This document shows, one piece after another, positions 7,443-17,309 of a stretch of 39,323 nt of DNA. Location: positions 1 through 39,323 of the forward strand of contig JAUIDR010000031.1 of the NCBI GenBank assembly GCA_030428565.1. Reading direction: 5' to 3'. The stretch comes from Alphaproteobacteria bacterium (GTDB lineage: Bacteria; Pseudomonadota; Alphaproteobacteria; UBA7985; JAUIBT01). The notes beneath the pieces were generated by a model. It ran no database searches and was not told where the DNA came from. It saw only the letters and a list, made by a program, of their open reading frames with translations. How positions within the stretch are numbered: position 1 is the stretch's first letter; every line of letters starts with the position of its first letter. The position numbers were made by a program, and so were the translations under genes.

Positions 7443-7509
7443 GGACTAGTCCATAATGCCTTGACGAACAACACTATAATTAAAAAAACACCAAAACACA
7501 CTATAGTGT
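7443..7509. promoter_or_regulatory. Candidate operator palindromes between the XRE gene and nuoA
   Basis: GGACTAGTCC (7443-7452) is a perfect 10 bp palindrome and ACACTATAGTGT (7498-7509) is a perfect 12 bp palindrome. ACACTATA recurs at 7471-7478, 27 bases before its second copy, and the first copy is fused to a perfect TATAAT hexamer (7475-7480). These sites sit 40-110 bases upstream of the XRE start. Palindromes of this size fit a dimeric repressor such as XRE proteins. The nuoA promoter itself was not resolved: TTGACA at 7766-7771 has only a poor -10 partner. Confidence 0.4.
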
Positions 7510-7825
7510 ATGAAGAACGCTGCAGATCGCGCCCAAGATGAACGAATTTTGACAAAATTGAGAGCGGAGGGCGCCGACTCTTTGAACGCAGTTGCGACTC
7601 ATTTGAAATGTCTGGTTGTGAATTTGCGACAGGTTTGGCGGGATGACGTGCTGGCTTCAACGTGTATCGAGAGGCACCGTCGCCGGTTTGACGCAGGTCA
7701 GAGGAATATGGCGGGATTTTGCTGTGGCACAACGACCAACTTTTGCCGGGAGTGCGTACCAGCACTTGACAGACAAGCAGGATGGCGCGACAGAAAGCGC
7801 GTACTAACCAACGGGAGCCTACTTC
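7510..7825. other. Gene-free leader region upstream of nuoA
   Basis: About 316 bases without a supported gene. Open frames on both strands run through it (7510-7845 plus and 7427-7765 minus), but neither has a ribosome binding site and the plus frame runs into nuoA. The stretch probably holds the nuo promoter and leader. The ribosome binding site of nuoA, GGGAG, is at its end. Confidence 0.45.
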
Positions 7826-8191
7826 ATGGCGGACTTTCTGGCTGACTATTTGCCAATCCTTGTCTTTCTTGGCATCGCGGGCGGCATCGCTGTTGTTATG
7901 GTGGCGGCCTCATGGTTCATTGCCCCGCAACGTCCTTATGGCGACAAGGCAGACGCCTATGAATGTGGTTTTGAGGCCTTTGACGACGCGCGCTCGCGCT
8001 TCGATGTCCGGTTCTATCTTGTGGCCATTCTGTTCATCATTTTCGATTTGGAAGTGGCCTTTTTGTTTCCCTGGGCAGTCTCGCTTGGGAAAATCGGCAT
8101 CTTTGGCTTCTGGTCTATGGTAGTCTTCTTGGGCCTTCTGACCATCGGCTTCGTCTACGAGTGGCGCAAAGGCGCTCTTGAGTGGGAGTAG
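7826..8191 (+). CDS. nuoA: NADH-quinone oxidoreductase subunit A
   Basis: A 121-residue membrane subunit of complex I with three transmembrane helices (about 10-32, 64-86 and 90-112). The conserved loop after helix 1 contains [20 protein letters not shown], including the Cys that lies near the quinone site, and the second helix has [10 protein letters not shown]. It sits in the membrane arm next to NuoH, J and K, at the junction with the peripheral arm. It is the first gene of the operon. GGGAGCC precedes the ATG. The stop is TAG, which overlaps the start of an intercistronic hairpin. Confidence 0.97.
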   Translation: MADFLADYLPILVFLGIAGGIAVVMVAASWFIAPQRPYGDKADAYECGFEAFDDARSRFDVRFYLVAILFIIFDLEVAFLFPWAVSLGKIGIFGFWSMVVFLGLLTIGFVYEWRKGALEWE

Positions 8192-8223
8192 GGCTGCTTA
8201 GCGGCGCCTCATCGCCTAAGCCC
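8191..8223 (+). other. Intercistronic hairpin between nuoA and nuoB
   Basis: GGCG (8203-8206) pairs with CGCC (8213-8216), CTTA (8197-8200) with TAAG (8217-8220), and GGG (8191-8193) with CCC (8221-8223), with small bulges. No T run follows, so it is probably an mRNA-stability or processing element and not a terminator. Confidence 0.45.
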
Positions 8224-8285
8224 CGGCTGGCTTTTGCCCAGCGACCCCGATTGACCTTTTCTTGCGAGCAAGGATCTTGCAGACC

Positions 8286-8843
8286 ATGAACAACCAAATC
8301 ACCTCTTCCGACCTGATTACTGGCGATCCGCTTCCTGCCGGTGCTGATCAAGACGCTCTGTTAAAGCGCGTCGGCCAGGAGATCCAAGATCGCGGCTTCG
8401 TCGTCGCTTCTATGGATAAGCTCGCCGCTTGGGGACGCACTGGTTCCTTATGGCCCATGACCTTTGGTCTGGCGTGTTGTGCCGTTGAAATGATGCACGC
8501 CGCTGCCGCGCGCTATGACATGGACCGCTTTGGCTGGTTGTTCCGCCCATCGCCGCGACAGTCAGATGTCATGATTGTCGCCGGTACACTGACGAACAAA
8601 ATGGCCCCGGCCCTGCGCAAGGTCTATGACCAGATGCCCGAACCGCGTTGGGTCATTTCCATGGGGTCCTGCGCGAATGGCGGCGGCTACTATCACTACT
8701 CTTATTCTGTCGTGCGCGGCTGTGATCGCATTGTTCCGGTCGATGTCTATGTGCCCGGCTGCCCTCCGACCGCCGAAGCGCTGATTTACGGCATTATGCA
8801 GTTGCAGAAAAAGATCCGACGAGAAGCCGACTTCGTGCGCTAA
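8286..8843 (+). CDS. nuoB: NADH-quinone oxidoreductase subunit B
   Basis: A 185-residue peripheral subunit that carries cluster N2, the last [4Fe-4S] centre before quinone. The ligands are the tandem Cys64-Cys65 in [10 protein letters not shown], Cys129 in [12 protein letters not shown], and Cys159 in [12 protein letters not shown] chose the ATG at 8286 because the longer frame starts at a TTG with no better support and NuoB proteins usually begin close to this point. The gene follows nuoA after 94 bases. Confidence 0.97.
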   Translation: MNNQITSSDLITGDPLPAGADQDALLKRVGQEIQDRGFVVASMDKLAAWGRTGSLWPMTFGLACCAVEMMHAAAARYDMDRFGWLFRPSPRQSDVMIVAGTLTNKMAPALRKVYDQMPEPRWVISMGSCANGGGYYHYSYSVVRGCDRIVPVDVYVPGCPPTAEALIYGIMQLQKKIRREADFVR

Positions 8844-8933
8844 GCCCCCGCGGGCAACCGGCCCTCGCGGCCCTCGGCGTACCATTTGGCGCGCAAGTAA
8901 GAAGAATGCACAGGAAAGATAAGGAAGTACCTT

Positions 8934-9557
8934 GTGGCCCTATCTCTTGAAGCCCTAACCGAGCATCTGGGAGATGTTCAAGACACGCTGGTCAATACCG
9001 GCGCGAGCGCCCGCATTGAGCGCGATGAAATCGTAGTCGAATGCCCGGGCGATGAAATCATCGCGGTATTGCAGGCTTTGCGCGATGGCAGCTCAACCAG
9101 CTACCGCCAACTGGTGGATGTGACGGCGATCGATAATCTGGATCGTGCTTTGCGTTTTGATGTGGTCTATCACCTGCTGTCGCACACCGAAAATCAGCGC
9201 GTTCGTGTCAAGTGCCCAGTCAGCGACGAGCTGCCGATTGCTTCAGCTTGCAGCGTCTTTTCATCGGCGCTTTGGTACGAGCGTGAAGTCTGGGACATGT
9301 ACGGCATTTTCTTTGCCGACCACCCCGACCTGCGCCGTTTGCTGACCGACTACGGCTTTGAGGGGCACCCGCTGCGCAAGGACTTCCCGCTGACTGGCTA
9401 TACCGAAGTGCGCTATGACGAAGCGCAAAAGCGCGTGGTCTACGAGCCGGTCAACCTGCCGCAAGAATTCCGAAACTTTGATTTTACCTCCCCTTGGGAA
9501 GGCCAGGGTCTGCCTGGTGACGAAAAAGCCCAAGCAGGCGAAGAGGGAGCGCAGTAA
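8934..9557 (+). CDS. nuoC: NADH-quinone oxidoreductase subunit C
   Basis: A 207-residue peripheral-arm subunit (30 kDa subunit). The conserved signature [20 protein letters not shown] and the [17 protein letters not shown] stretch identify it. It helps hold the quinone-reduction module together and has no cofactor. The start is GTG at 8934, with AAGGA just upstream. The 90-base gap after nuoB contains an imperfect GC-rich hairpin. The stop codon TAA is immediately followed by the ATG of nuoD. C and D are separate genes here, unlike the fused nuoCD of E. coli. Confidence 0.96.
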   Translation: MALSLEALTEHLGDVQDTLVNTGASARIERDEIVVECPGDEIIAVLQALRDGSSTSYRQLVDVTAIDNLDRALRFDVVYHLLSHTENQRVRVKCPVSDELPIASACSVFSSALWYEREVWDMYGIFFADHPDLRRLLTDYGFEGHPLRKDFPLTGYTEVRYDEAQKRVVYEPVNLPQEFRNFDFTSPWEGQGLPGDEKAQAGEEGAQ

Positions 9558-10736
9558 ATGGCTGAAACCGCAATTAAGCCTTTAACCTTTAACTTCGGCC
9601 CTCAGCACCCGGCCGCGCACGGCGTGTTGCGTCTGGTCTTGGAGATGGACGGCGAGATTATCGAGCGCGCCGATCCACACATTGGCCTGCTGCACCGCGG
9701 CACAGAAAAGCTGATCGAGCACAAGACCTACTTGCAGGCGATCCCTTATTTCGACCGCTTGGACTATGTGGCGCCGATGAACCAGGAGCACGCCTTCTGC
9801 CTGGCGGTTGAGCGTTTGCTGGACATCGAAGTGCCCCAGCGCGCTTCCTATATCCGCGTGCTGTTCAACGAGATTGGCCGCGTTCTAAACCACTTGATGA
9901 ACGTGTGTACTTTCTTGATCGACGTTGGCGCAACCACGCCGCTGCTGTGGGGCTTTGAACAGCGCGACAAGCTGATGGAGTTCTATGAGCGGGCTTGTGG
10001 CGCGCGCTTGCACGCCAACTACTTCCGCCCCGGCGGCGTCCACCAGGATCTGCCCGAAGGCATGCTGGCCGACATCAAGACCTTCTGCGACGAGTTCGAC
10101 GAATTCTATAACGATATGTCGACGCTGGTGAACAACAACCGTATTTTCCGTCAGCGCACGGTTGATATCGGCATTGTTTCGATCGAAGACGCCCAGGACT
10201 GGGGCTTTTCGGGCGTCATGCTGCGCGGCTCCGGAGCGGCTTGGGACTTGCGCCGTGCGCAGCCTTACGAAGTGTATTCAGATCTGGATTTCGATATTCC
10301 GGTTGGCAAGAACGGCGACTGTTTCGACCGCTACCTTTGCCGGATGTTGGAGATGAAAGAGAGCATCAAGATCATCCGCCAGTGTATCGACAAGATGCCC
10401 TCTGGCCCGGTGATGATCGACGATCACAAGATTGCACCGCCGCGCCGCGCTGAGGCCAAAGGCACCATGGAATCGCTGATTCACCACTTTAAACTTTATA
10501 CCGAGGGCTTCCACGTTCCAGCGGGCGAGGTATACGCCGCCGTTGAAGCGCCTAAGGGTGAGTTTGGTGTCTATCTGCAGGCTGACGGGTCTAACAAGCC
10601 GTCGAAGTGTAAGATCCGGGCGCCAGGCTTTGCACACCTGGCAGCGATGGACTTCATGTGTAAGGGCTACATGTTGGCTGACTCGGTCGCGATCTTGGGC
10701 TCTATGGATATTGTGTTTGGGGAGATCGACCGATGA
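9558..10736 (+). CDS. nuoD: NADH-quinone oxidoreductase subunit D
   Basis: A 392-residue peripheral subunit (49 kDa subunit) that forms the quinone pocket with NuoB. The N-terminus has [20 protein letters not shown], whose His and the conserved Tyr later in the chain line the quinone headgroup site. Further signatures are [12 protein letters not shown] and [11 protein letters not shown]. It descends from the large subunit of [NiFe] hydrogenases but lacks the nickel-binding cysteines. It starts directly after the nuoC stop and overlaps nuoE by four bases (ATGA). Confidence 0.97.
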   Translation: MAETAIKPLTFNFGPQHPAAHGVLRLVLEMDGEIIERADPHIGLLHRGTEKLIEHKTYLQAIPYFDRLDYVAPMNQEHAFCLAVERLLDIEVPQRASYIRVLFNEIGRVLNHLMNVCTFLIDVGATTPLLWGFEQRDKLMEFYERACGARLHANYFRPGGVHQDLPEGMLADIKTFCDEFDEFYNDMSTLVNNNRIFRQRTVDIGIVSIEDAQDWGFSGVMLRGSGAAWDLRRAQPYEVYSDLDFDIPVGKNGDCFDRYLCRMLEMKESIKIIRQCIDKMPSGPVMIDDHKIAPPRRAEAKGTMESLIHHFKLYTEGFHVPAGEVYAAVEAPKGEFGVYLQADGSNKPSKCKIRAPGFAHLAAMDFMCKGYMLADSVAILGSMDIVFGEIDR

Positions 10737-11344
10737 AAGTCACCGCTCGCCCAGAGCTTAACTACGGCGATTTTGCTTTTTCTGAAGAACGAGAAGCGCA
10801 AGCGCAAAAGATTTTGGCGCGTTACCCGGAAGGGCGCGAAGCCTCGGCCATTATTCCTTTCCTGGACCTGGCTCAACGCGAAAACGGTGGCTGGCTGTCA
10901 AAGGAAGCCATCGACTATGTGGCCATGCGCACGGGCAGCGCGAGCATCCGCGTCTATGAGGTCGCGAGCTTTTATACCATGTTCTATCTTGAGCCGGTTG
11001 GAAAGCATGTCGTCCAGGTCTGCCGGACCACACCCTGTTGGTTGCGCGGCGCTGATGCTTTGACCGACGCGGCCAAGCAGAAACTGGGAATCGGCCTTGG
11101 CGAGACCAGCGAGGACGGAAACTTTACCCTGATTGAAGTCGAATGCCTGGGAGCCTGCTGCAATGCGCCCATGGTTCAGATCAACGACGACTTCTATGAA
11201 GACCTGACGCCCGAGCGTATGGGTGAGATTTTGGACGATCTGGCTGCCGGTAAAGAAGTCGCTGCCGGCCCACAGAGCGGCCGACGCTATTCCGAGCCTG
11301 AAGGCGGACCGCAGACCCTGCTGCACATGGCAAGCGAGGCCTAA
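10733..11344 (+). CDS. nuoE: NADH-quinone oxidoreductase subunit E
   Basis: A 203-residue thioredoxin-fold subunit of the NADH module that binds cluster N1a, a [2Fe-2S] centre. The four ligands are Cys97, Cys102, Cys138 and Cys142 in VCRTTPCW and [10 protein letters not shown]. The C-terminal tail after the core (about residue 170 on) is longer than in E. coli NuoE and Gly/Pro rich. The start overlaps the nuoD stop by four bases, indicating coupled translation. Confidence 0.96.
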   Translation: MKVTARPELNYGDFAFSEEREAQAQKILARYPEGREASAIIPFLDLAQRENGGWLSKEAIDYVAMRTGSASIRVYEVASFYTMFYLEPVGKHVVQVCRTTPCWLRGADALTDAAKQKLGIGLGETSEDGNFTLIEVECLGACCNAPMVQINDDFYEDLTPERMGEILDDLAAGKEVAAGPQSGRRYSEPEGGPQTLLHMASEA

Positions 11345-11355
11345 GGGAGAAAGAT

Positions 11356-12663
11356 ATGCTTCAAGATCAAGATCGCATTTTTACCAACCTTTATGGTCAG
11401 CAACATTTCGGCCTGCAGGCCGCGATGAAGCGTGGGGTCTGGGACGGCGTTAAAGAAATGGTAACGCGCGAGCGCGGCGACATCATCGATGACGTCAAGG
11501 CCTCTGATCTGCGCGGCCGTGGCGGCGCGGGCTTCCCAACCGGCATGAAGTGGTCTTTCATGCCGCCCGATGATCGCATGGACGACCGGCCGCACTATCT
11601 GGTGGTCAACGCCGACGAATCAGAGCCCGGCACCTGTAAGGACCGCGAAATCCTGCGCAACGATCCGCATCGCTTGTTGGAAGGCATGGTTGTTGCCTGT
11701 CGCGCCATGGGAGCACACACCGGCTATATCTACATTCGCGGCGAGTTCTACAACGAAGCCAGCAACGTTCAGGTGGCCATCGACGAAGCCTATGATGCCG
11801 GTCTTCTGGGCAAGAACTCCAAGCTTGGTTGGGATGTTGATATTCACCTGCACCGGGGTGCGGGGGCCTACATTTGTGGCGAAGAGACCGCTTTGTTGGA
11901 GAGTTTGGAAGGCAAAAAGGGCCAGCCGCGCCTGAAGCCGCCATTCCCAGCGGGTGCGGGTCTGTATGGTTGCCCGACAACGGTCAACAATGTCGAGACG
12001 ATCGCGGTTGTGCCCGAGATCTTGCGTCGTGGCGTGAGCTGGTGGACTGGCCTGGGCCCTGAGCGTAACCGCGGCACTAAGCTGTTCTGCGTCTCTGGCC
12101 ACGTCAACAAGCCGTGTAACGTCGAAGAAGAGATGGGCATTCCTTTGCGCGAGCTGCTGGAAAAGCATTGTGGCGGCGTGCGCGGTGGTTGGGACAACCT
12201 GCTGACCATTATTCCCGGCGGTTCATCGGTGCCGTGTCTGACCTCCAGCGTCTGTGGGGATATCAAGATGGACTTCGACACGCTGCGTGCGGCGGGATCG
12301 GGCCTGGGGACGGCGGCAGTGATCGTGATGGACAAGTCCACCGATATTATCCGCGCTATTGAGCGCCTGTCGCACTTTTATATGCACGAGTCTTGCGGTC
12401 AGTGTACGCCCTGTCGCGAAGGCACCGGCTGGATGTGGCGCGTTCTGGGCCGCATGTGCGAGGGACGCTCGAGCCGCGAGGAAATCGGCATGCTGTTCGA
12501 CGTGACCAAACAAATTGAGGGCCACACGATTTGCGCCCTGGGCGATGCGGCGGCCTGGCCAGTTCAGGGATTGATCCGCAACTTCCGCCCGGTCATCGAA
12601 GAGCGCATTGACCGCTTCGTTGCAGGTCAAAGTGGCGCGGATATGCCCGTGGCTGCAGAATAA
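11356..12663 (+). CDS. nuoF: NADH-quinone oxidoreductase subunit F
   Basis: A 435-residue subunit that oxidises NADH at FMN and passes electrons to cluster N3. The FMN/NADH-binding glycine motif [13 protein letters not shown] lies near residue 55 and a second glycine-rich segment near [18 protein letters not shown]. The [4Fe-4S] ligands are Cys347, Cys350 and Cys353 in [14 protein letters not shown] and Cys393 in [19 protein letters not shown] precedes the ATG. It is 11 bases from nuoE. Confidence 0.97.
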   Translation: MLQDQDRIFTNLYGQQHFGLQAAMKRGVWDGVKEMVTRERGDIIDDVKASDLRGRGGAGFPTGMKWSFMPPDDRMDDRPHYLVVNADESEPGTCKDREILRNDPHRLLEGMVVACRAMGAHTGYIYIRGEFYNEASNVQVAIDEAYDAGLLGKNSKLGWDVDIHLHRGAGAYICGEETALLESLEGKKGQPRLKPPFPAGAGLYGCPTTVNNVETIAVVPEILRRGVSWWTGLGPERNRGTKLFCVSGHVNKPCNVEEEMGIPLRELLEKHCGGVRGGWDNLLTIIPGGSSVPCLTSSVCGDIKMDFDTLRAAGSGLGTAAVIVMDKSTDIIRAIERLSHFYMHESCGQCTPCREGTGWMWRVLGRMCEGRSSREEIGMLFDVTKQIEGHTICALGDAAAWPVQGLIRNFRPVIEERIDRFVAGQSGADMPVAAE

Positions 12664-12676
12664 GGAGAGACCGGAC

Positions 12677-14737
12677 ATGTCAGACATTACGGTTAAAGTA
12701 GACGGCGTTGAAGTCGCGGTCCCGGCTGGCTCGAACGTGTTGCAGGCTTGTGAAGCTGCAGGCGTGGAAGTGCCTCGTTTTTGTTACCACGATCGCCTTT
12801 CGGTCGCGGGCAACTGTCGCATGTGTTTGGTGCAGTTGGAAAATGAGCGCGGCATGGCGCCCAAGCCTGCTGCTTCTTGTGCAACGCCGGTTGCGCCCGG
12901 CCTGATGATCCATACCAAGACCGAAGCGGTGCAAAAAGCGCGCAAAGGGGTGATGGAATTCCTGCTGATCAACCACCCGCTGGACTGCCCGATCTGTGAC
13001 CAGGGCGGCGAGTGTGATTTGCAAGATCAGGCCATGGCCTATGGTATGGACCGCACGCGCTATCAAGAAAACAAGCGCGCGGTGACCGAAAAGTACATGG
13101 GCCCCATCGTCAAGACCATCATGACGCGCTGTATTCAATGTACGCGTTGCGTGCGCTTTGCGACCGAGGTTGCTGGTGTCGAGGAAATTGGCCTGGTGCA
13201 GCGCGGCGAGCACGCAGAAATTTCGACCTTGGAAAAGGCCATCAACTCTGAACTTTCGGGCAACCTGATCGATGTCTGCCCAGTGGGTGCCTTGACTTCG
13301 CGCCCCTATGCTTTCCATGCCCGTCCTTGGGAGCTGCGCAAGACCCCTAGCGTCGATGTCTTCGACGCGGTCGGCTCTAACATCCGTATTGATACACGAG
13401 GCAAAGAGGTGCTGCGCGTGCAGCCGCGTTTGCACGAGGATGTCAACGAAGAATGGCTGGCCGATAAAGCCCGCTATGCCGTCGATGGTCTGAAGCGCCA
13501 ACGCCTGGACCGTCCCTATGTGCGTGAAGACGGCAAGCTGCGTCCAGCAAGCTGGGACGAGGCTTTGGGCCTGGTTTTGGACAAGCTGAAAAGCACGCAG
13601 GCTGACAAGATTGGGGCCATTGTTGGCGACCAAGTGGAAGCGGAGAGCATGTTTGCGCTCGGCAGCCTGATGAACGGCTTGGGCGTTAAGAACTTGGACT
13701 GTCGTCAAGACGGAGCCAAGGTCGGTGGCGGTGAGCGCGGCGCTTACCTGTTCAATACCGGCATCGCCGGGCTGGAAGAAGCCGACGCGATTTTGCTGGT
13801 GGGCACCAATCCTCGTTGGGAAGCCCCATTGATTAATGCGCGTATGCGCAAGCGCTTCTTGAAGGGCGGTCTGACCGTAATGGGGATCGGCCAGCCGCAC
13901 GACTTGACTTACGAGGTCGATTGGTTGGGCGATAGCCCGGCGCTGCTCAGCGCGATGCCGCAAGAGGCCTTGGACGTGCTGAAGGCGGCCAAAAATCCGG
14001 TCGTCATTTTGGGTGGCGATGCGTTGACCCGCAATGACGGTGCCGAGATCGCTCACGCAGCCTTCCAATTGCTCAAGTTGGCCGATGGCCTGCGCGATGA
14101 TTGGAACGGTTTCAATGTTCTGCACACCGCCGCATCGCGTGTTGCAGGCCTGGATATGGGCTTCGTGCCGGGTGAGGGCGCCCAGGACACCGCTGCGATG
14201 ATCGCTGGCGGCGTAGATCTGCTGTATCTGTTGGCGGCGGATGAAGTGGATACAAGCGCTCTAAGCGATACTTTTGTTGTCTACCAGGGCCACCACGGCG
14301 ACCGCGGTGCACACGCGGCCGATGTGATTTTGCCGGGCGCGGCCTACACCGAAAAGAACGGCACCTACGTTTCGACTGAAGGGCGGGTACAGTTTGGTCG
14401 CTTGGCGGTCTTTCCTCCGGGTGATGCACGCGAAGACTGGACCATTATTCGCGCTTTGGCGGGCCAACTGGGCGTCGATCTGGGCTTTGATTCGCTCATC
14501 GAGCTGCGTCAAAAGATGATCGAAGCGGTGCCGAGCCTGGCGGTAGCAGACACCCTGCCTGTTGAGAGCCTGACGAGCGTTGGCATTGCCGGTCTGATCG
14601 ACGGACAAGCGCTGAGCGCGGCCATTGACAACTATTACATGACCGACCCGATTAGCCGGGCCTCGAAGACGATGGCTGAATGCAGCCAGGTTTTCGGTAC
14701 CAGCGAAGCAGAAAAGGCGACTGGAACCCATGGTTGA
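12677..14737 (+). CDS. nuoG: NADH-quinone oxidoreductase subunit G
   Basis: A 686-residue subunit of the NADH module. The N-terminal [2Fe-2S] domain has [16 protein letters not shown] and a later ASCATPV cysteine. The His-ligated cluster motif is [19 protein letters not shown], and a ferredoxin-like cluster motif [10 protein letters not shown] ... CPVGAL follows. The rest is a molybdopterin-oxidoreductase-like domain without molybdenum. I chose ATG at 12677 ([10 protein letters not shown]), since GGAGAG lies just upstream and the longer frame would overlap nuoF. The end overlaps nuoH by eight bases. The C-terminal half is somewhat shorter than in E. coli, as is normal for this class. Confidence 0.96.
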   Translation: MSDITVKVDGVEVAVPAGSNVLQACEAAGVEVPRFCYHDRLSVAGNCRMCLVQLENERGMAPKPAASCATPVAPGLMIHTKTEAVQKARKGVMEFLLINHPLDCPICDQGGECDLQDQAMAYGMDRTRYQENKRAVTEKYMGPIVKTIMTRCIQCTRCVRFATEVAGVEEIGLVQRGEHAEISTLEKAINSELSGNLIDVCPVGALTSRPYAFHARPWELRKTPSVDVFDAVGSNIRIDTRGKEVLRVQPRLHEDVNEEWLADKARYAVDGLKRQRLDRPYVREDGKLRPASWDEALGLVLDKLKSTQADKIGAIVGDQVEAESMFALGSLMNGLGVKNLDCRQDGAKVGGGERGAYLFNTGIAGLEEADAILLVGTNPRWEAPLINARMRKRFLKGGLTVMGIGQPHDLTYEVDWLGDSPALLSAMPQEALDVLKAAKNPVVILGGDALTRNDGAEIAHAAFQLLKLADGLRDDWNGFNVLHTAASRVAGLDMGFVPGEGAQDTAAMIAGGVDLLYLLAADEVDTSALSDTFVVYQGHHGDRGAHAADVILPGAAYTEKNGTYVSTEGRVQFGRLAVFPPGDAREDWTIIRALAGQLGVDLGFDSLIELRQKMIEAVPSLAVADTLPVESLTSVGIAGLIDGQALSAAIDNYYMTDPISRASKTMAECSQVFGTSEAEKATGTHG

Positions 14738-15764
14738 TATCGTAAAGTTCCTCATCAATCCGTTCGGCACCATGATCGGCGGCATTCTTATGCTGCTGGT
14801 GCCCATCCTGATCGGCGTGGCCTACTATACCTACGCGGAACGCCGGGTCATCGCTGCTGCACAGCTTCGCAAGGGCCCCAACGTCGTTGGTCCGTTCGGC
14901 TTGCTGCAGCCCTTTGCCGACGCGGTTAAACTGTTGTTTAAAGAGACCATCGTTCCGGCAGGATCGAGCCGTTTCGTTTTCATTATTGCGCCGATGCTAA
15001 CCTTCGTATTGGCTATGGTAGCTTGGGCGGTCATTCCCGTAGGCGAGGGCGGTTGGTTCGCGGATGGTCCATGGGTCATTGCGGATATTAATGTCGGGGT
15101 TCTTTACTTGTTCGCGATTTCCTCGATGGGCGTCTACGGCATTATCATGGCTGGCTGGGCCTCGAATTCCAAATATCCCTTTATCGGTGCGCTGCGTTCT
15201 GCGGCTCAGATGGTCTCCTACGAAGTTTCGATGGGCTTGATCATCGTGTCTGTCATCGTCTGCGTCGGGTCTTTCAATTTGTCAGACGTGGTGCGGGCGC
15301 AAAAAGACCTGTGGTATGTGATCCCGCACTTCCCGCTGTTCATCGTCTTTTTCGTGTCAATCTTGGCAGAGACCAACCGCGCGCCTTTCGACTTGCCGGA
15401 AGGCGAATCAGAGATCGTCGCCGGTTTCTTCCTTGAGTATTCCTCCATGAGCTTTGCGCTATTCTTCTTGGGAGAATACGCCAATATGCTGCTGATGTGT
15501 GCCATCACCACGGTGCTGTTCTTGGGCGGCTGGTACGCACCGTTCGATGTGGCTTGGCTGACTTGGATCCCCGGCGTTATTTGGTTCGCACTCAAGGTCT
15601 GCCTGCTGGCCTTCGTCTTCTTGTGGGTGCGCGCGACTGTCCCGCGTTATCGCTATGACCAGTTGATGCGCCTCGGCTGGAAGATCTTTTTGCCATTCAC
15701 TTTGTTCTGGGTCATCGCGACCGCCGGCGTGCTGGTGGCTTTCGGTTGGCTACCCAACGCCTAA
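14730..15764 (+). CDS. nuoH: NADH-quinone oxidoreductase subunit H
   Basis: A 344-residue membrane subunit with eight transmembrane segments that forms the quinone entry channel and links the two arms. Conserved sequences include [20 protein letters not shown] in the first loop and [20 protein letters not shown], whose acidic residues belong to the proton-coupling E channel. The start overlaps the nuoG stop, so it is translationally coupled. The length is standard. Confidence 0.97.
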   Translation: MVDIVKFLINPFGTMIGGILMLLVPILIGVAYYTYAERRVIAAAQLRKGPNVVGPFGLLQPFADAVKLLFKETIVPAGSSRFVFIIAPMLTFVLAMVAWAVIPVGEGGWFADGPWVIADINVGVLYLFAISSMGVYGIIMAGWASNSKYPFIGALRSAAQMVSYEVSMGLIIVSVIVCVGSFNLSDVVRAQKDLWYVIPHFPLFIVFFVSILAETNRAPFDLPEGESEIVAGFFLEYSSMSFALFFLGEYANMLLMCAITTVLFLGGWYAPFDVAWLTWIPGVIWFALKVCLLAFVFLWVRATVPRYRYDQLMRLGWKIFLPFTLFWVIATAGVLVAFGWLPNA

Positions 15765-15776
15765 AGGAGAGCCCTC

Positions 15777-16265
15777 ATGAGCACTGCACGCGCTATTTCT
15801 CAGCTCTTTTTGTGGGAACTTGTTAAAGGCTTGGGCCTGACGCTCAAGTACATGTTCTTCAAAAAGCGTGTGACCATCAACTACCCCTACGAAAAGGGTG
15901 CCATTAGCCCGCGATTTCGGGGTGAGCACGCGCTGCGCCGCTACCCCAGCGGCGAAGAGCGCTGTATCGCCTGTAAGCTGTGCGAAGCCATTTGCCCAGC
16001 GCAGGCCATCACCATCGAGGCAGAGCCCCGTGAGGATGGCCAACGCCGTACAACGCGCTATGACATCGACATGACCAAGTGCATCTACTGCGGCTACTGT
16101 CAGGAAGCTTGCCCGGTCGACGCCATCGTGCAAGGGCCGAACTTCGAATTCGCGACCGAGACGCGCGAAGAACTCTACTACAACAAAGACAAGCTGCTGG
16201 CGAACGGCGACCGCTGGGAGACAGAGATCGCCCAGAACATCGCGCTCGACGCGGCTTATCGATAA
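15777..16265 (+). CDS. nuoI: NADH-quinone oxidoreductase subunit I
   Basis: A 162-residue peripheral subunit carrying clusters N6a and N6b. The two ferredoxin motifs are [12 protein letters not shown] and [15 protein letters not shown], each CxxCxxCxxxCP. The N-terminal hydrophobic-amphipathic helix holds it at the membrane. GGAGAG lies upstream of the ATG. Twelve bases separate it from nuoH. Confidence 0.97.
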   Translation: MSTARAISQLFLWELVKGLGLTLKYMFFKKRVTINYPYEKGAISPRFRGEHALRRYPSGEERCIACKLCEAICPAQAITIEAEPREDGQRRTTRYDIDMTKCIYCGYCQEACPVDAIVQGPNFEFATETREELYYNKDKLLANGDRWETEIAQNIALDAAYR

Positions 16266-16292
16266 GAGCCGGATAGAAAGGACCACGGTCAC

Positions 16293-16910
16293 ATGGCTAT
16301 AGCTGCTCTTAGTTTTTACGTATTTGCTTTCATCACGCTGTTCGCGGCGGTGAACGTAATTTTCGCCCGCAACCCGGTGCACTCGGTGTTGTTCCTGATC
16401 CTGTCCTTCTTCAGCTCTGCGGGTCTGTTCGTGCTGATGGGGGCTGAATTCCTGGCTATGGTGCTGGTCATTGTCTACGTGGGCGCGGTCGCCGTGCTGT
16501 TCTTGTTCGTAGTGATGATGCTGGACGTGGAAGTCGTCGCCAGCCGCAAAGGCGTGGCCCGTTATGCTTCGGTCGGCGGCTTGGTCGGCGGCTTACTGCT
16601 GGTCGAGCTGGTCTTGATCGTCGGCGGCCGTGTTGGCGGTCTTCCGAATCAGACCGCTGCGCCAGTTCTGCCCATTCCTGAGATGGCAGAACGCACCAAC
16701 ACGCAGGCTCTGGGGGATGTCCTCTATACCGATTACATTTTGCTGTTCCAGACAGCAGGCATGATTTTGCTGGTGGCTATGGTGGGCGCCATTGTGCTGA
16801 CGCTGCGTAAGCGGAGCGGGGTCAAGCGCCAGAACATCCAAAAGCAGACCTTGCGCACCATCGACGAAGCCGTCGAATTGAAAAAAGTAGAGCCTGGAAG
16901 CGGGCTCTAG
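16293..16910 (+). CDS. nuoJ: NADH-quinone oxidoreductase subunit J
   Basis: A 205-residue membrane subunit with five predicted transmembrane segments. The conserved third helix is VYVGAVAVLFLFVVMMLDVE, the helix that changes conformation (pi-bulge) during coupling. The C-terminal tail is basic then acidic and predicted to be cytoplasmic. The stop is TAG. A 78-base gap with a hairpin separates it from nuoK. Confidence 0.95.
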   Translation: MAIAALSFYVFAFITLFAAVNVIFARNPVHSVLFLILSFFSSAGLFVLMGAEFLAMVLVIVYVGAVAVLFLFVVMMLDVEVVASRKGVARYASVGGLVGGLLLVELVLIVGGRVGGLPNQTAAPVLPIPEMAERTNTQALGDVLYTDYILLFQTAGMILLVAMVGAIVLTLRKRSGVKRQNIQKQTLRTIDEAVELKKVEPGSGL

Positions 16911-16938
16911 ACGACGAAACGATAGAACGAACGAGCCG

Positions 16939-16955
16939 GCTGGGGTGCCCCCAGC
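16939..16955 (+). other. Intercistronic hairpin between nuoJ and nuoK
   Basis: GCTGGGG (16939-16945) pairs perfectly with CCCCAGC (16949-16955) around a three-base loop. Only three T follow, so it is unlikely to end transcription fully. It lies 28 bases after the nuoJ stop and 33 bases before the nuoK start. Confidence 0.5.
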
Positions 16956-16988
16956 TTTGGGCCTAACGAAAAGGACTTGGAGAGAGCA

Positions 16989-17300
16989 ATGTTGGAGATT
17001 GGCTTGGGCCACTATTTGACGGTGGCTGCCATCTTGTTCACGCTCGGCGTGTTTGGGATCTTCTTAAACCGTAAGAATGTCATCGTCATTCTTATGTCCC
17101 TGGAACTGATTTTGCTGTCGGTGAACATCAACTTCGTGGCCTTCAGCCATTTCTCGGGCGATTTGACCGGGCAAGTGTTCTCGCTGCTGATCTTGACGGT
17201 TGCGGCGGCTGAGGCCGCGATCGGCCTGGCGATCTTGGTTATCTATTTCCGTAACCGCGGCTCGATTGACGTGGACGATATAAGCGTGATGAAGGGGTAG
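16989..17300 (+). CDS. nuoK: NADH-quinone oxidoreductase subunit K
   Basis: A 103-residue, three-helix membrane subunit. The conserved segment is [20 protein letters not shown] with the proton-channel glutamate, and a second glutamate lies in [15 protein letters not shown] chose the ATG at 16989 (MLEIGLGHY), which has GGAGAGAG upstream and gives the usual length; the longer frame starts at a TTG inside that ribosome binding site. The stop is TAG, nine bases before nuoL. Confidence 0.96.
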   Translation: MLEIGLGHYLTVAAILFTLGVFGIFLNRKNVIVILMSLELILLSVNINFVAFSHFSGDLTGQVFSLLILTVAAAEAAIGLAILVIYFRNRGSIDVDDISVMKG

Positions 17301-17309
17301 GGACCAGCC

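Noticed and set aside
7766-7794. TTGACA as the -35 of a nuo promoter
   Set aside because: The -35 is perfect, but no acceptable -10 lies 16-18 bases downstream.
7510-7845. Plus-strand frame beginning at the ACACTATAGTGT palindrome
   Set aside because: It has no ribosome binding site, overlaps the start of nuoA out of frame, and its second half does not look like a protein.
12680-14125. Long minus-strand open frame of 481 codons opposite nuoG
   Set aside because: It is a shadow of the GC-rich nuoG coding strand, with no ribosome binding site and a composition unlike a real protein. nuoG has clear iron-sulfur motifs in its own frame.
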